Both the position numbers and the translations under genes were made by a program. Source: Patiria miniata (Eukaryota > Echinodermata > Asteroidea > Valvatida > Asterinidae). From it: a stretch of DNA of 64,000 nucleotides. Shown here piece after piece: positions 1-11,809 of the stretch; position 1 is the first letter of the stretch; every line of letters starts with the position of its first letter. The stretch is taken from NCBI RefSeq assembly GCF_015706575.1, contig NW_024037070.1:2413874-2477873 (forward strand), read 5' to 3'. The notes beneath the pieces are model-generated. The model worked only from the letters and a program-made list of their open reading frames with translations, was not told the origin of the DNA and ran no database searches.

Positions 1-628
1 CTGTTCAGGATCAACACCATATTTAGAACAGAAAAAAAATCACTAAAATATTATGTTTGACCAAGAGTCCTTCCAGGACTTCCCATCTGTCACTGAAAAA
101 GTTGAGAACGTCTTATTTTTTCGTTATTACAAGATTCTCCGAACTTAATTAATTTCCTCGTATTATCCGAAAGCTTGACATTCCTGCAGGGTGTTTGGCA
201 CAATGTGGTACACCCGGTCTTTGAGGTACCTCCAAAGAAAATATTCTTGCTTGCGCCATTTATTTTGTCCGTATGTTACAATATTAGTGTACTGTCTGAG
301 CATTACGCTTCTCTACCTCTTGAAGGAGTCTTTTTATATGTATTTGTTTCATAAAACATTCTAATGATCAAGGCCCTTTGGACATCTGTAAACTGTGGCA
401 TTGCCATGGTAACTTTGAAATGTTCTGTCTTGCAGTGTGCTGGCCATTGAATAACGTTATCCCCTTAAAGGTATTAGGAAACATTGTGTTGGTAGGTGTG
501 TATCCTTTGCATGCATGGCTGAATATCAGTGAAACTTGTTTCGAATGTGGTCAGTACCCAGACTGAATGGTGGCTGGATAGCAAACACTGGTATCCTTTC
601 CCGTTTTTGTGGGAGACAAGGACCTATG

Positions 629-1024
629 GGCGTCAATCGGTGGGGGACTGGGGGGACAAGTCCTCCCCCCCCCCCCACTTTTTAAAGTGGGGGGGGGGGG
701 TATCATAAATTATATCGTTTGCCCCCCCCCCACTTTTTTCGTCCCCGAATAAAAATTGTAGCCAACATAAGCCGATTCAATGACTCCAAACTCGAAAATA
801 ATGTTTAAAAGATCTAAAATGATCTTTTTGTTTAAAATGATCTTTTGCTCACAAAAATTGGTCTAAGTGGTCAAAAATTGCCTCAGATCGCACCACAGAG
901 CATCTACAATCCAAAAAAATATCTGGGCCCTTAAGCGGGCCCTGGACCCCACGGGCTTCGCGCTGGCATTAGTGCTGATCATGTTGTGTCCCCCCCCCCC
1001 CACTTTTGAGACACAATTGACGCC
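629..1024. mobile_element. short inverted-repeat element with poly-G/C tracts
   Basis: The left end GGCGTCAATCG is answered by CAATTGACGCC at 1014-1024, giving an 11-bp imperfect inverted repeat. Both ends are followed internally by G/C homopolymer runs (about 641-733 and 990-1003). No clear target-site duplication was found. The structure suggests a non-autonomous DNA transposon; the family is not assigned. Confidence 0.45.
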
Positions 1025-2092
1025 TGGGGGAAGGGTCACCTATCAAAAGGGACATTTTTCTTACCTGTATGACTTATGTACTTTGTAATGTACTTATACA
1101 GAATGTATATCTTTTGGGTTTGTCTTTTGTCACTGTCCTGTGAATAAATGCAACAGTTGAAAAGTTGACATCTGTCAAGTTGACAAAATGGAATAAAATT
1201 TGGCACACATGTTAACCAACTAAATTTCCAGAATTAGATTTCATTAGACCAATGAAGTGTTAATTAACCCATGGAGGAATAAGAACACAACCCTAAACCT
1301 CCCTCAATAATCCTAATTGTGACATGGAGAACTTTGGACTGAGGATGAATTCGGTTGTTTCAAGAAGAGGATTATTTTGGAGAATTGAGGATGAATGCAT
1401 TTTACAGGCAGGACTGTATTGAATATAAGTGCAAAATTTTGGAGGGTTTTGGAGGATTGAGGATGGTTCCTAGCAAAAAGGCCCTAGCGGGTTAGGGTTA
1501 ATAACTGAAGTTGCAAGTTTATAGCACACTGTTACCACCACAAGCTGTACTATCCATGTATTCAGTGGGATTGTACGGGACAGTGTTGTATTCAAGTCCA
1601 TCACAAGTCGTTGAACAGTTCCTAAGCTTTCATAAGTCCAATCCAAAGTAACTGGATAAACAGTGATATATGAATGCCTTGTCACAGTTCATGTGAACAG
1701 CTACATGTAGTGACCTGACTTGAGACTGAAAGACTTGTGATGGACTTGCAAACAACACTGACATGGGGAAATGCAATTGCTGTGGTACCCTGCCTCAACT
1801 AATGTCAAGAGCAGCACGGTGATGCTAAGGTCAATTTTTATAATTTGATCCAAACCGTGCACCAAACTTCAAGCTAAAAAGTCATGAAAGGTAACAACAG
1901 TGAGGAAAACAAAAGAAAAGGCCCCCCCCCCCGGGCCTTTTTATGGTTAAAACTTAAAACTTTAAACAATAGTTTGTGAACGTCAAAAGCAGCCCTTAAC
2001 CCTTACCCCCAATGAGTTCATTTGGGGTAACAAACCACATACTACAACGTACTACAAACATTATATATGCAGGTACCAAATACTAGTATACA

Positions 2093-2195
2093 AATATTGA
2101 ATGGCTCAGAGTGAAATGGGAGGAATATTATCGCAAGGACCATCACCGAGCGATACTATTCCTCCCATTTCACAATTTAAAGCCACTCAATATTA
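2093..2195. repeat. 103-bp hairpin (inverted repeat)
   Basis: The arms GTGAAATGGGAGGAATA (2111-2127) and its complement (2157-2173) are perfect. The pairing extends outward through AATATTGARTGGCT. It lies in the CDK10 intron. Confidence 0.6.
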
Positions 2196-2213
2196 GTTTT
2201 ATATAACTGACAT

Positions 2214-2554
2214 ATAGATCCTTGTCATTTGATATATTTGAACTTTTACTTCAATACAAATTGATGGGAAATGTATTTCTCTCTTCCAAACCACCCCTTC
2301 ACGAAAATCTTTGAACCCCACTCTGTAGTGCTGGCTCTTTGGAACAATACGCGCTACGCGCAACGCTGAACACGCACACCAGCATGCCTTTGCACCCAAA
2401 TACCGCGTCTTGGAACAAGAATGATCCTAACTGTTCAACAGTATTTCCCATTCCCCATGGGCGGATAGTACTTTTTGAGACCCGGCTAGAATGGGAGTAA
2501 TAACGAATGTCACGTGATGGAGTTCCACCAATCAAATGACAAGGATATGTATGT
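2214..2554. mobile_element. candidate MITE with TCCTTGTCATTTGAT ends
   Basis: TCCTTGTCATTTGAT near 2219 is matched in reverse complement by ATCAAATGACAAGGA near 2532-2546. No transposase is present and no duplicated target was seen. The ends are approximate. Confidence 0.35.
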
Positions 2555-2699
2555 TGGTTATATAATAAATACTATGAGTGCTTTGCCCATTTATATGCTG
2601 AAGTACTGCATACTACATTTTACTACTATAAGTATGTTGTAGCTTTAGGTGAGGTTAGGGTTAAAATCAAAACACCAATGTACATGTAAGTATACTTAC

Positions 2700-2772
2700 A
2701 CACAATTCCATATGTGCCTTCTCCAATCCTATTCAACTTTTCAAACTCAGACACACTTCGGCATAAACCAAG
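2700..2772 (-). CDS. CDK10: CDK10 exon 2 (ATP-binding loop)
   Basis: The acceptor is a T-rich tract ending TAATCAG at 2773, and the donor is GTGT|GTAAGT. The exon codes 24 residues plus one base and contains the GEGTYG nucleotide-binding loop. Its boundaries match the human protein exactly, with the upstream R joining the LG.CRSV motif. Confidence 0.88.
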
Positions 2773-3542
2773 CTGATTAAAAAAAACAAATTGAAAAATA
2801 GCTTCAGTTTTGACACAGCGTGCTGGAAAGCACGAAATTGGGTTGCCAAACAATAGCATAATTATATTACTTAAAAGGGCATTTCAAAGTAGAATATAAA
2901 TGTCCACACAACCATACCAGTCACAACCATACCGGTACTTTGAAGAAAAGGAGGTCCAAATGTCGACTCTCAAATTCGAGACAATTTCATGTACATGTGT
3001 ATTTCAATGCTAGTTGGATTCCAGTCATGATGCCTAGTTCTTTTGACAACATTGGTAAATACACATGTACATGTATATGGGCCAAATTACATTGAAAACC
3101 ACATGCTTTTGTTACAGATTAATCAAATTGTTGCAGTTTTGTCAGTCTTTCTGGGAGTTTACTTGCGAGGTTACTACCGTAGCATGCTTCCATCACTTGG
3201 GCCACGCTGCCTGATGCATGCCAAGTGCGTGTACTTTACATGCACAGTACAGTGCATTGCATGCAGCGTGGAGAAGTGTATTGGTATACTAATAATATAT
3301 ACACACGTGGTGACACATAATATTTACACAACTATTTGAAGAACAATTGACACTTCTTACAACACAAATGGTCTTTCATTCATAATATACTTTAGAATAT
3401 TGATGTTGATACCTACTCTGTCTGTGTTAGGAATTGTCATTGCCTGTCCAGTCTTAATTGATATTAGAGTTACTCTTTTCTCCTTCTCAGGGTCTGCCTC
3501 TCTTGTATCATGCTCTGAGGAAGTCTTACTGGGTTTCTGCAT
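2700..3542 (-). CDS. CDK10: CDK10-like cyclin-dependent kinase, N-terminal part (two exons, continues past left edge)
   Basis: This is the start of a CDK10-type serine/threonine kinase, a CMGC kinase that pairs with cyclin M and acts in transcription and ciliary/ETS2 control (family knowledge). Two exons join in phase 0 to give 66 complete codons. The first 42 residues form a charged leader ending IPNTDR. The second exon gives LGLCRSVSEFEKLNRIGEG then TYGIV, which is the CDK10 signature plus the glycine-rich ATP loop (GxGxxG). The second exon ends after the first base of the next codon, as expected for the Tyr that follows GIV in human CDK10. The VAIK lysine, HRD and DFG segments were not found between 1 and 2699, so they must lie left of the window. 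The start Met at 3542 is supported by an in-frame TGA seven codons upstream. CDK11 is the nearest alternative, but LGxCRSVxEFEKL fits CDK10 better. Confidence 0.85.
3417..3542 (-). CDS. CDK10: CDK10 exon 1 (coding part)
   Basis: This exon codes 42 residues from Met, with a Lys/Glu-rich stretch (READPEKEKR) followed by VTLISIKTGQAMTIP. The donor reads AGA|GTAGGT. A second GT four bases downstream would break the phase-0 junction with the next exon, so I chose the first. The 5'UTR and promoter limits cannot be seen. Confidence 0.75.
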
Positions 3543-4364
3543 GTTGATGGTAGTTGAAATTCACTTGTGAAGACTAATATTTCATTGCCGACTGTTGACT
3601 GTAAAGATAAACGAACAACAAGCAGCAATTAGGATAACTACATTGTATAAATTAAAGATAATTGACAGAAAGGTAAACTTTGTTGCAACCTTTTTTTGCA
3701 ATTTCTAAAAGTCTATAAACCTGTTGCTCAGTTATATTTGTTACCGGTATGTGTATACTGCACTCATACTTCACAGAGCAATAAGCTGAATTCAAATTTG
3801 TTGCAAGCTTGCATCAGAAGAGTGAGGCATTAGAAGCACAAGCAATGCATGCACTACACCACTTGTGTAGGCCTAAAGTTTATTCACTCTCTTGAACCGT
3901 TTTTTTTGCCACTTGAAGGGCAAAAAGAAAGCTCTGATATCAAAGTGTACATCAGGTGCATATCCAGGGGGAGGGGGGTGTCAACCCCCCGAAGGTCTGT
4001 CAGAATTCCCCCCCCCCCCTAGAAATTCATAAAAAAATAATGCTATTCATAAAATAATCTTCTTGTGCTTTTTGTAGGGGACCAACAGTAACACACCGAC
4101 TTCAGCGAAATGGCAACTTATAAAAGCCGACTTACCGCATGATCTGGCAACTTTTATATATGCTTTTCAATGTACATTGTATATGTACATATTTCCAAAC
4201 CCGAACTGATGTTCGGAGAAAAAGTAAATCCAAACCGCAACTGAACTGAACCAAACTGAACCTGAAGGATCAGTTGAGCACTTTTCGTATTAAAGTTTAA
4301 TTGTCAAATATTGCTTGTAATTTGTATCTCAGAACTCAGAAATCAATGATGTGAAACACCGCTA
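3543..4364. other. CDK10 upstream region, no gene seen
   Basis: This region should contain the CDK10 5'UTR and promoter, but no TATA box or initiator can be singled out. At 3954-4020 it holds a GTGCATATCCAG sequence followed by G and C runs. That resembles the ends of hAT-like elements elsewhere in the window (GTGGCGTATCCAG at 25262). Confidence 0.4.
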
Positions 4365-4368
4365 TTAA

Positions 4369-4882
4369 AGGGAATATACATCATTTGCTTTTGCTGTAAT
4401 TTTCAGATATGGATGGAATTGGGGGGTTGGAAATATAAAGCAAATATAGTTACACTGACTTTTTGGAGGTTTTGGGTTTGAAAATGCTACTAAAACCAAG
4501 AAAAACGATCATTTTCCTGTAGTCTGGTTCCCTGACTCCATATAAGAAGAAACAGAGCAGTTAACATACATTGGGGAATTGTAAGGTCAGGGAACCAGTC
4601 TAGCTGGCTCGTACCCGTTCATGGGTTTGTAATCGATTGCAAACAAGTGCAATGGTCAAATGGGGCCAGTATTTGAAAAAAAGCCAGTTGTTTCCAACGC
4701 TGATCGGCCGATCAGCGTTGGAAATTGATACAAAAATACAACTTTTCTTGAAAATGACAGTATACCAGGTGCCATAATTTTACAGGATGCTTTAGACTGT
4801 CATTTACCAACATCCTATTAAGGTATTTCGCAAAAACTTGGTAGTTTTATTTTTCGATGTTTGCAAATGTTGTATATTCCCT
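4369..4882 (+). mobile_element. TTAA-flanked piggyBac-like MITE, copy 1
   Basis: This copy is flanked on both sides by TTAA (4365-4368 and 4883-4886). Its terminal inverted repeats begin AGGGAATATACA and extend to CATTTGC. It contains a hairpin of AGTCTGGTTCCCTGAC with its near complement, and a 34-bp perfect palindrome at 4691-4724. TTAA targets are typical of the piggyBac superfamily; that assignment is an inference because no transposase is present. Four more copies lie at 19797, 35165, 36628 and 45466, all in the same orientation. Confidence 0.8.
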
Positions 4883-4886
4883 TTAA

Positions 4887-5786
4887 CTTGGTCAACTCAG
4901 CCCCAAGTCAACTCATTTGTGTGGATTTCTGGGCTGTGTGGCTGGCGTACTGCCTGCACTGAATTAATGTACAAGCCTTTAATAATGATAGGGCCTAATT
5001 AATGGAAAAATGACACCATTCACCCAATATCGGGCTGAATCATAGGAATGCGCTGGCACAAACGATGTCACTGTGCAGGGAATGCACGCGTACACTCCCA
5101 CTACAGGGCGCCATGCGAAAAATCATGCATCACAATCAGAACACCGTGCTGGCTGTGCTGATTTATTGAGCGTAACAAAATCATTCCGAATAGTCACAAC
5201 AAACTCATGCTCTCATGTTGTGTGCAATTTGGATGCTTTGCGCAAGTTTCACATTGCACGCGCCCTCAATTTCATGTTGCACACTGCACACACAAATTTA
5301 AACTTGCGCATCACTTTTGACTGCAAACAGCCGGCCGGACGAGTGAGGCGCTTGTCTTTGACATGAACAGTACCATTTTTTTTAAAAAGTTATTCTTTAT
5401 GTAGTTTTTATTTAAATAGATTTACATTTGCAAACTGACAGTACTTAAGGAAGCAATGGAGCAAATTTATGTCAAAACATCCAACAGCTTGAGTCGCTCC
5501 AAAACAAGGTCCAGTCCAAACCGCACAAGTATAGTGAAGAATCATCAAAGAAAAGCATGATACATGTAGTATGTATGTATGAACTCTTGTTTATGTTTTT
5601 AAAATATATTTTCTTTGAGAGTTTGTTTTATCTTTCGAAATCAGATACGGTACAAGTCACTTACACGGTTACACCTCAGTTTCTTCTCGGCAGGTTCCTT
5701 TGGGAGTTATCAACAAAGAAGAAACACAGACTTCCAAAATGGTACATATTCTTTGTGAGTTTCAGAAGTGTTTTTTTTTTGTAATC
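4887..5786. other. no gene seen
   Basis: The sequence is unique-looking. Short open frames (such as 5073-5366) have no recognisable protein features or splice context. Confidence 0.4.
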
Positions 5787-6471
5787 TGGCTGGACGACCC
5801 AAGAAAACAGTTTTATGGGGTGATGGCCTTACCACGTAAAGAGTGAACGATGCACAACTTGCTGTCGCCACTGTGTGTGCAGGAGAATCATGGTCACGGC
5901 TAGAGGGTCTTCAACGGGCTGCCCAAGAGTGGCATAAGCAGGTGTAACTTCTTTAGGTCAGTACAATAAACAATATGATTCTCATAAACATACTGTTCTG
6001 AAGCGCTTCTGCAAAATCTGCCATTAGAATATGTCATAACGTTGTTACCTGCAATTTGTTTGCCCTTGGATAACTGTTTACACAAATTATTCGCTAAATG
6101 TGTTGTTGTTTTCGCAAACGTTTTTCATGTCCACCCAAAAGTGAAGTCTACTCGTGAAGAAAGTCAGGGAGTCACCATATCGAATCATCCATAACATCTT
6201 CCAGTACAGTAAGAGTCTTCTTTGGCATGGATTAAACCACCACATCAGGGAAAAGGCAGTCCTCAAAAAAGATGGAGGACAAATGATCAGGTACTGGAAA
6301 CACGATCTTTTGAACTTCGTGGCCAACAACCACATGAAGTACACAGTCTTTGCTGTTTGTCTCCTAACTGCGGTCGCCGTTGCATGGTTCATCAGATCAG
6401 GTCGCACACCAGATGACTTGTTCCAGAACAATCAATGCCAAAGGTGGACGATGATGAAATGTCACACGTAA
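5787..6471 (+). pseudogene. DUF6589-like gene relic
   Basis: Two blocks resemble proteins of the DUF6589 family, a metazoan family of unknown function often found in repetitive regions (from memory, not searched). The first block (5787-5940) reads LWGDGLTT, then RVNDAQLAVAT and SWSRLEGLQRAAQEWHKQV, like the family's GDxLTxER and RLEGLxPxxxxWH motifs. The second block (6154-6471, open for 105 codons) contains KDGGQMIRYWKHDLLNF and NNHMKYTVFA, like the family's DGxxIxYWKxxLxxF and HxKYxxxA blocks. The reading frame is interrupted between and within the blocks and no start or domain ends are visible, so it is non-functional. The second block alone could be misread as a small membrane protein because of TVFAVCLLTAVAVAWF. 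Confidence 0.4.
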
Positions 6472-7610
6472 CCTTCAAATCTAAATCTAAATAATTAGTA
6501 TTTAATATTATTTAATTTGTCAATTCTGCAGACCATTTTTTTCCTCTTACTTCTACATTAATTTCTAGTTCCTTGCTTCATTGACATTTAGACTGTTTCT
6601 TTTGATTCATGATGTTCTAGGTTTCCTCCATGTCTTTTGGTTGTTGTTGATTTATGATAAATGAATAAAAGACATGAATTAATATAATAATAAAAAATAC
6701 AAAGGTACATTATAGCAATGTTTGGTATTTTTTTTGAAGAAAGTTTGAGATGCAAAATCTCTTTACCCAAAGGGTCTTCCACAAGAAGGCCCAGTGGACA
6801 CTAGACTTGATGACAAGTCATTAGATAGTCGTATTTGTCCGTGAACTTCAGTCGAACTCCATTGGCGCGGCTGGTGTAAGACTAGTACGTAATCAGCCGG
6901 GTTGCGACATATCTAACGACTTGACGATTCTGTTCTTGCACCGTTATTTATAATGCAAGCAGCACAATACTATGCAGTGCATGTTTGTGGTGAGATCCAA
7001 TGGCGCACCGCTATGCAAAAGAGGACTCATTCATTCTGTTACATGGGGAGTTCTTCTCAATACGTCAGGGACATGTTTGCAGATCTGGCGACGTTTTAAT
7101 GACCAATTCACTCAGCTTGGTCAATTGCGTATAGAAATAAAATGTACAATTGTGATATACTTGATTTATTTGAGTCGTGTATGCCCTATAATGAATTTTG
7201 TAATGTTACACAACACAAAGTACAAACCCTCGAAGTAATGAGAACGATCGCATAGAATTCGCTAGCGATTCAAAATACTCATATGTTGTGTACAAAATTG
7301 AAAACGTATTCGCCAAGTCAATCAAAGAACATCAATAGTCAGCATCTTTTGGTCTGGTAACCAGACAATGCGCATTGCAGCGGTGCATTGCAGCGGTGCA
7401 TGCATGGAGCCAGTAACCGGTACTGTACAGAAAACAATTACCAACTTGACACCAAGTCTAAGTGGACACTCTCAATCTTGTAGTTTATGGCATGTGACCT
7501 ATTTATCATCGAGAAGCTTCTATTTCAACATGTTGGAACACTGCAGTAATTCTAGAGCAGTGGGGGTGTGACTGGGGTGGGCATGGTGGGGATTGTTGAG
7601 AGCTCAAACC
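6472..7610. other. no gene seen
   Basis: The stretch is AT-rich intergenic sequence with no splice-flanked open frame, terminal repeat or tandem array that I could support. Confidence 0.4.
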
Positions 7611-7624
7611 AGTGGTGTATCCAG

Positions 7625-7664
<40 letters not shown>

Positions 7665-7853
7665 CTGGGGGGGCTTGTGTATTTTGCATTTTTTTTGGGG
7701 GGGGGGAGGAGTTGGAGGAATCAAAAGCACAGTCCACTCCCTGGATGAACAGAATTGAGGTAATCTTTTCGGAGTCAACTTTGAGTTACCTTTTCAAAAT
7801 ATTTCCTATTTTGCGAACCCCTCCCCCAACACAAAGGCTGGACATGCCACTGG
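7611..7853. mobile_element. hAT-like MITE with a 38-base poly-G run
   Basis: The left end CAGTGGTGTATCCAGCC and the right end, read on the other strand, CAGTGGCATGTCCAGCC are 17-bp inverted repeats differing at few positions. A run of 38 G begins at 7627. Flanking 8-mers agree only partly (GCTCAAAC and GCTGATCC). The CAGTGGCG.ATCCAG end type followed by poly-G is shared with 25262, where the same end is followed by a G run. Confidence 0.55.
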
Positions 7854-8339
7854 CTGATCCGGCCCCCCCCCCCCCCCTTCAAAATGATCAGGGTACAATG
7901 TATTGGGAGAAACAGCAAGCTGACTTCGCGGATATTTAAATGCACATCCGAAGGGATGCATTATTCATTAGGTGAATTAAAATAACAAACGCACACGAGG
8001 GGAGATCGCCTCATTAACTTGGTCAGGCCTGAGTAAACATCATCAGCGAACATTCACGAACTGCTGGTCCTTAGCAACGCCAGAATTCAGCGAACATTCG
8101 CTAACAGTCAGCTGACTTTTTGTTGACGAGAGACCTAAATCAGCGGCCAATGCGACTGTCCTTTGATTATCACTTTAGACTAGACTGTCTGACCAGGGGT
8201 CAAAGAGTTACATGTAGGATGGTCAGGATGTTTAAGAGAACTGATATGAGCAACTCCTATACCTATGAATATCCCTTGTGACCTGCATCTCCAACAGCCT
8301 ATCTTATAAATCAAACTCCTACCACCTGGCTTCTCGCGC
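7854..8339. other. no gene seen
   Basis: The sequence starts with a C run (7862-7877) belonging to the neighbouring element type, then has no recognisable feature up to the LINE. Confidence 0.35.
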
Positions 8340-10545
8340 TGACCCCCACGTATAACCAAAGGCAGAGGTGTGAAAGACGAGTTTCTGGCGCTTTAAAACC
8401 AGATTGCTCAAAGCTTGTGGGGCCTGGTAGCCATGGAAGGCAGCCCATCTAGGTGAAGGAAAACTCTGATCTCAACCAGGGCAGGTGGGGCTCATTAGCC
8501 ATGGGAGGCAACCCTCCTAGGATAAGGGAGCTCTGATCAAAAACCCATGTTGGGGGACATCTACCCACACAGTGTTCATGGGTGCCACAACAACTGAGAT
8601 GGCAGAACTATGTCGAGTCAATTATAGGTGGGGTAACGCCCAAGAACTCCCTGGGCCACTCCACCAGCCTATGTCAAAAAGAAAGGTGGAGGAAGTGGCC
8701 CAACTGCAGTTGGTAATGATGGTTATCCGCCCAATGTCCTGCGGGAAGGTCAGAGTAAGAGGGAGGTGAGTGTTTTCGAGTGGGGACACGGAACATTGGC
8801 AGCATGTCAAGGAGGTCTGGGGAGGTGGTGGAGGCGATGATGAGGAGGAGAGTGGACATGTGCTGTGTGCAGGAGACAAGGTGGAAGGGAGGCAGTGCAA
8901 GATGGACTGGTAGGAGGAGTGAGCGGTATAAGTTCTTCTGGACAGGCACTGAAGACGGGAGCGGAGGCGTCAGGATGTTGCTGCACAGGCAGAGCGGTGG
9001 GCTGACCAGGTGATGGCGGTTCAGTGAATGGATCCTGTTGATGAAGCTACTGGTTGGGAAGAGTGCAATCAATGTTATCTCGGCCTTCGCCCCTCAGGTC
9101 GAAGGTCACAGGAAGAGAAGCATTCCTTCTGAGATCAGATGGTCAGGTCGTCTCAAGGCTGCCACAGAGAGAGGCTGCCATCGTGGGAGGTGATCTCAAT
9201 GGCCACATGGGTGCGGCTGCAGATGGCTATGATGGCGTGCACAGTGGTATGGGTAGAAACAACAAGGGTGTTCGGATCCTTGAGTTTAGTGATGTAGTTG
9301 AGCTGGTGATATGCAACACATTCTTCAGAAAGGATGCCAACCAGCTGGTGACATGCAGTTCCGGTGGATGCAGCAGTGCTATCGACTTCCTGAAGGTCAG
9401 GAAGGGGGAACCGTATCATAATGAAGAATGTCAAGGTCATTGCAAGTGAAGAGTGCGTCACAGCACCGTATTGTTGTTGGCAACCTGGCTCTGGTGCTAG
9501 GAAGCTGAGAAAGAAGCACATGCCAACACTGGGAGCGTGGTGGCTAGCCAAGGAGGATGTGACGAGAGGTTTAGAGCAAGGGTGGAGGAGCTGGCAGAGC
9601 AGGCTGTGATGGCTGCGAGTATTGATGGTACGTAGGTGGGCCGGACTAAGGAACGTCTGGTTACAAGCCCCTAAAGAGGTCTGTGGGTGGACAAAGGGTG
9701 AGCCTAGGCACAAGGAGACTAGTGGTGGACTGAATAGGTTAGGATTGCAGTGGATGAGAAGAGGCGCCACTTTAATATATGGAAGTCTTCGGGTAAGGTG
9801 TGGATGGCACTAGGTGCCAAGAGAAGGGAGGTTGCGGCAGAGTTACGGTATGACGAGGGCAGGAAACAGTTCTTTCAGATTGCCAAGCAGATGGCAAAGG
9901 AGCGGCAGGACATTTGGGGCGCATCCTGTGTAGTACTTGAGGTATGTCTGAGGATGTAGGTGGAGATTGACAAGATGCAGTTTTGCTTTATGCCATGTAG
10001 AGGAACCACTGATGCCATTTTCAATGTGCGACAGCTACAGGAAAAATATCTAGCTAAGAAGAAGCCCTACCTTGGGTTTGTGGACCTTGAGAAGGCTTGT
10101 GACTGGGTGCCAAGGGAAGTTGTGCGATGGGCCATGAGGAAGCGGGGTGTAGAGGAATGGTTTGTGAGGCAGTAATGACATTGTACACAGGGGCGAGTAC
10201 GGTGGTGGTGTGGGCTGCCCTGGGAACTGCTGTGTGCTGATGACCTTGTTCTTATGGCAGCGACAAGAGAGCAGTTACACTGTACAGGTAAAGATGGAGG
10301 CATGGAGACCATGTCTGGCATCTAACGGCCTGAAGGTTAACACCGGGAAGACCAAGGTGATGGTTAGTCAAGTCAGCGGTGGGCCGGTGACGAGCTCTGG
10401 TGCATGGCTGTGTGGTGTGTGCGGGAAAGGTGTAGCTGCCAACTCTATCCAGTGTACACTGCAATGCAGTAACGCGAAGGGTAGTCTTTGGGCTGCTAGT
10501 GCTACGTTTTGCTCTGTACGCACAGTGTACGCACTCTGTTAATGA
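8340..10545 (+). mobile_element. degenerate LINE (non-LTR retrotransposon) with endonuclease, reverse transcriptase and C-terminal zinc-finger motif
   Basis: The left limit is approximate. The apurinic-like endonuclease appears as NIGSMSRRSGEVVEAM and VDMCCVQETRWKG (8780-8900), then GDLNGHMG with RILEF (9190-9290). The reverse transcriptase appears as FMPCRGTTDAIFNVRQLQEK, then GFVDLEKACDWVPREVVRWA (9985-10130). The catalytic box follows as LLCADDLVLMA near 10227-10259 (usual YADD/FADD) and GLKVNTGKTKVM near 10330. A Cys-rich end, CGVCGKGVAANSIQC (about 10409-10453), resembles the zinc-finger tail of this LINE type. The element is shorter than a full LINE: much of the region between endonuclease and reverse transcriptase and the thumb are missing, and the coding sequence shifts among frames with stops. 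It is therefore inactive. The clade is not certain; the order fits endonuclease-bearing clades such as RTE or CR1/Jockey relatives. Confidence 0.85.
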
Positions 10546-11800
10546 AAGCACCGTCTACAGTCATGACACAATTTAACATAATTTTTGAGTTACGTAGTTC
10601 ATCAGGATGTATGAAATTACTGAACTTACCCGCTGCATAGATAAGGACATATAGAATACCATGGACGCAAAATTGGCTTTATCAAAAAGGTAAAAAAATA
10701 TTTAAAATATTGATAATACTGTAGCCAAATCAGCTCTGTGCTGTATGTAGGCATCAAAAGAGGGCGCTAGGCGGGCTAGGCGCGCAGCACAGTCGTGGTT
10801 CTTCCACGTCCGCAATGTAGGACTCTCTATGTAGGACGGCTATGAAAGTCGGGCATATCATGCGCGCTCGGTCCTTCTCTCTGGTGGGGCTCGCCCTGCA
10901 AGTTGACTTGGAGAGTATACATGTAGCTGGTTGGCTGAACTACGGAAGCGGGACTCCAGTCGTGCATGGCACCAGGAGGAGCTACAGGAGGCTTACTCAG
11001 GATCTGGGCATCAACTGCCCATCGGGAAAGGATCGGGAGGCGACACTACGGGAGGCTGACTCACGATCCGGGTACCGCTGGTCCCTCACTGGGATTGGGA
11101 TCAAAGCGAGCTACTGGAGGCTGACTGGATCTAACTAGGATTCACTGGAGGCTGCTGGGCCAGAGCACAGAGGAGAACTGGGTGCATTTAGAGGCGCTTG
11201 TTACAAGCGGCTGCAAACCCCTTTGCTACAGGAGGCGCGGTGCGCAATAAGCCCCCCAAAGGAGGCTCCCACAAAGCAAATAAGAGGTACATTAGTTCAC
11301 ATATGCACACCCCCTATAGGCCAGTTGAGTATTGAATAAATCTTATATCTTTTATTTCGGCGCATGAAACCCAGTTGTCAGTGTCCAATATAATTCCTTT
11401 GTCCTTGTCTATTATTTAATTACCCCTTCCCCCATCTGATGTGTGAGCTACTACACTGGAAGCTGGCAGGATACTTCGGCCAACGGACTCGGGTATTCCG
11501 CTAAATGGCGGCAGCGGTCTGTCGTGGTTCAATATATATTTTTTCGGCCTGTTTTGAGCTGTTCATATCCTGGACTCCCTCTGTAACCTTCAATTCGTGA
11601 AACCGATCCTCATCACACACGTCTTGCTGGCGGCCTCCATCTTGAATTCAAGATGACGGCCTCCAGTACGAAGAGGATCCGTTTCCCACTTGAAGGTGAA
11701 ATTTCTCTTTTCTTCCCTAAGGTATGTGAAATCTGAAGATTTTGATTAAGGGGTGTGATGAAAATGATTGGAATTTGATTAACGGTACTCACGATAGAGA
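10546..11800. other. no gene; GGAGGCTGACTC-type degenerate repeats
   Basis: Between about 10970 and 11160 the motif CTACnGGAGGCTnACTC recurs several times. This makes one frame open for 98 codons, but its composition looks repeat-derived. At 11625-11665 the sequence CCATCTTGAATTCAAGATG forms a short palindrome. Nothing else was identified. Confidence 0.4.
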
Positions 11801-11809
11801 TATGATCCT

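Larger units (their letters stand above)
1..2699. other. CDK10 intron, no exon seen
   Basis: No kinase-domain exon (ALKKVRM, HRD or DFG regions) was recognised on the minus strand in this stretch. It contains a poly-G/C-bearing element at 629-1024 and inverted-repeat elements at 2093-2554. The remainder is AT-rich with no interpretable structure. Confidence 0.6.

Noticed and set aside
6154-6471. Small membrane protein (TVFAVCLLTAVAVAWF segment)
   Set aside because: The surrounding motifs fit a DUF6589-like relic better, and there is no signal for an independent gene.
7568-7939. Glycine-rich frame of 123 codons and its proline-rich opposite
   Set aside because: It is translation of the 38-base G run in a MITE.
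8674-9770. Minus-strand frames of 92-205 codons
   Set aside because: They lie opposite the LINE coding region and are shadows of it.
10842-11138. Arg/Gly-rich frame of 98 codons
   Set aside because: Generated by degenerate GGAGGCTGACTC repeats; no homologue recognised.
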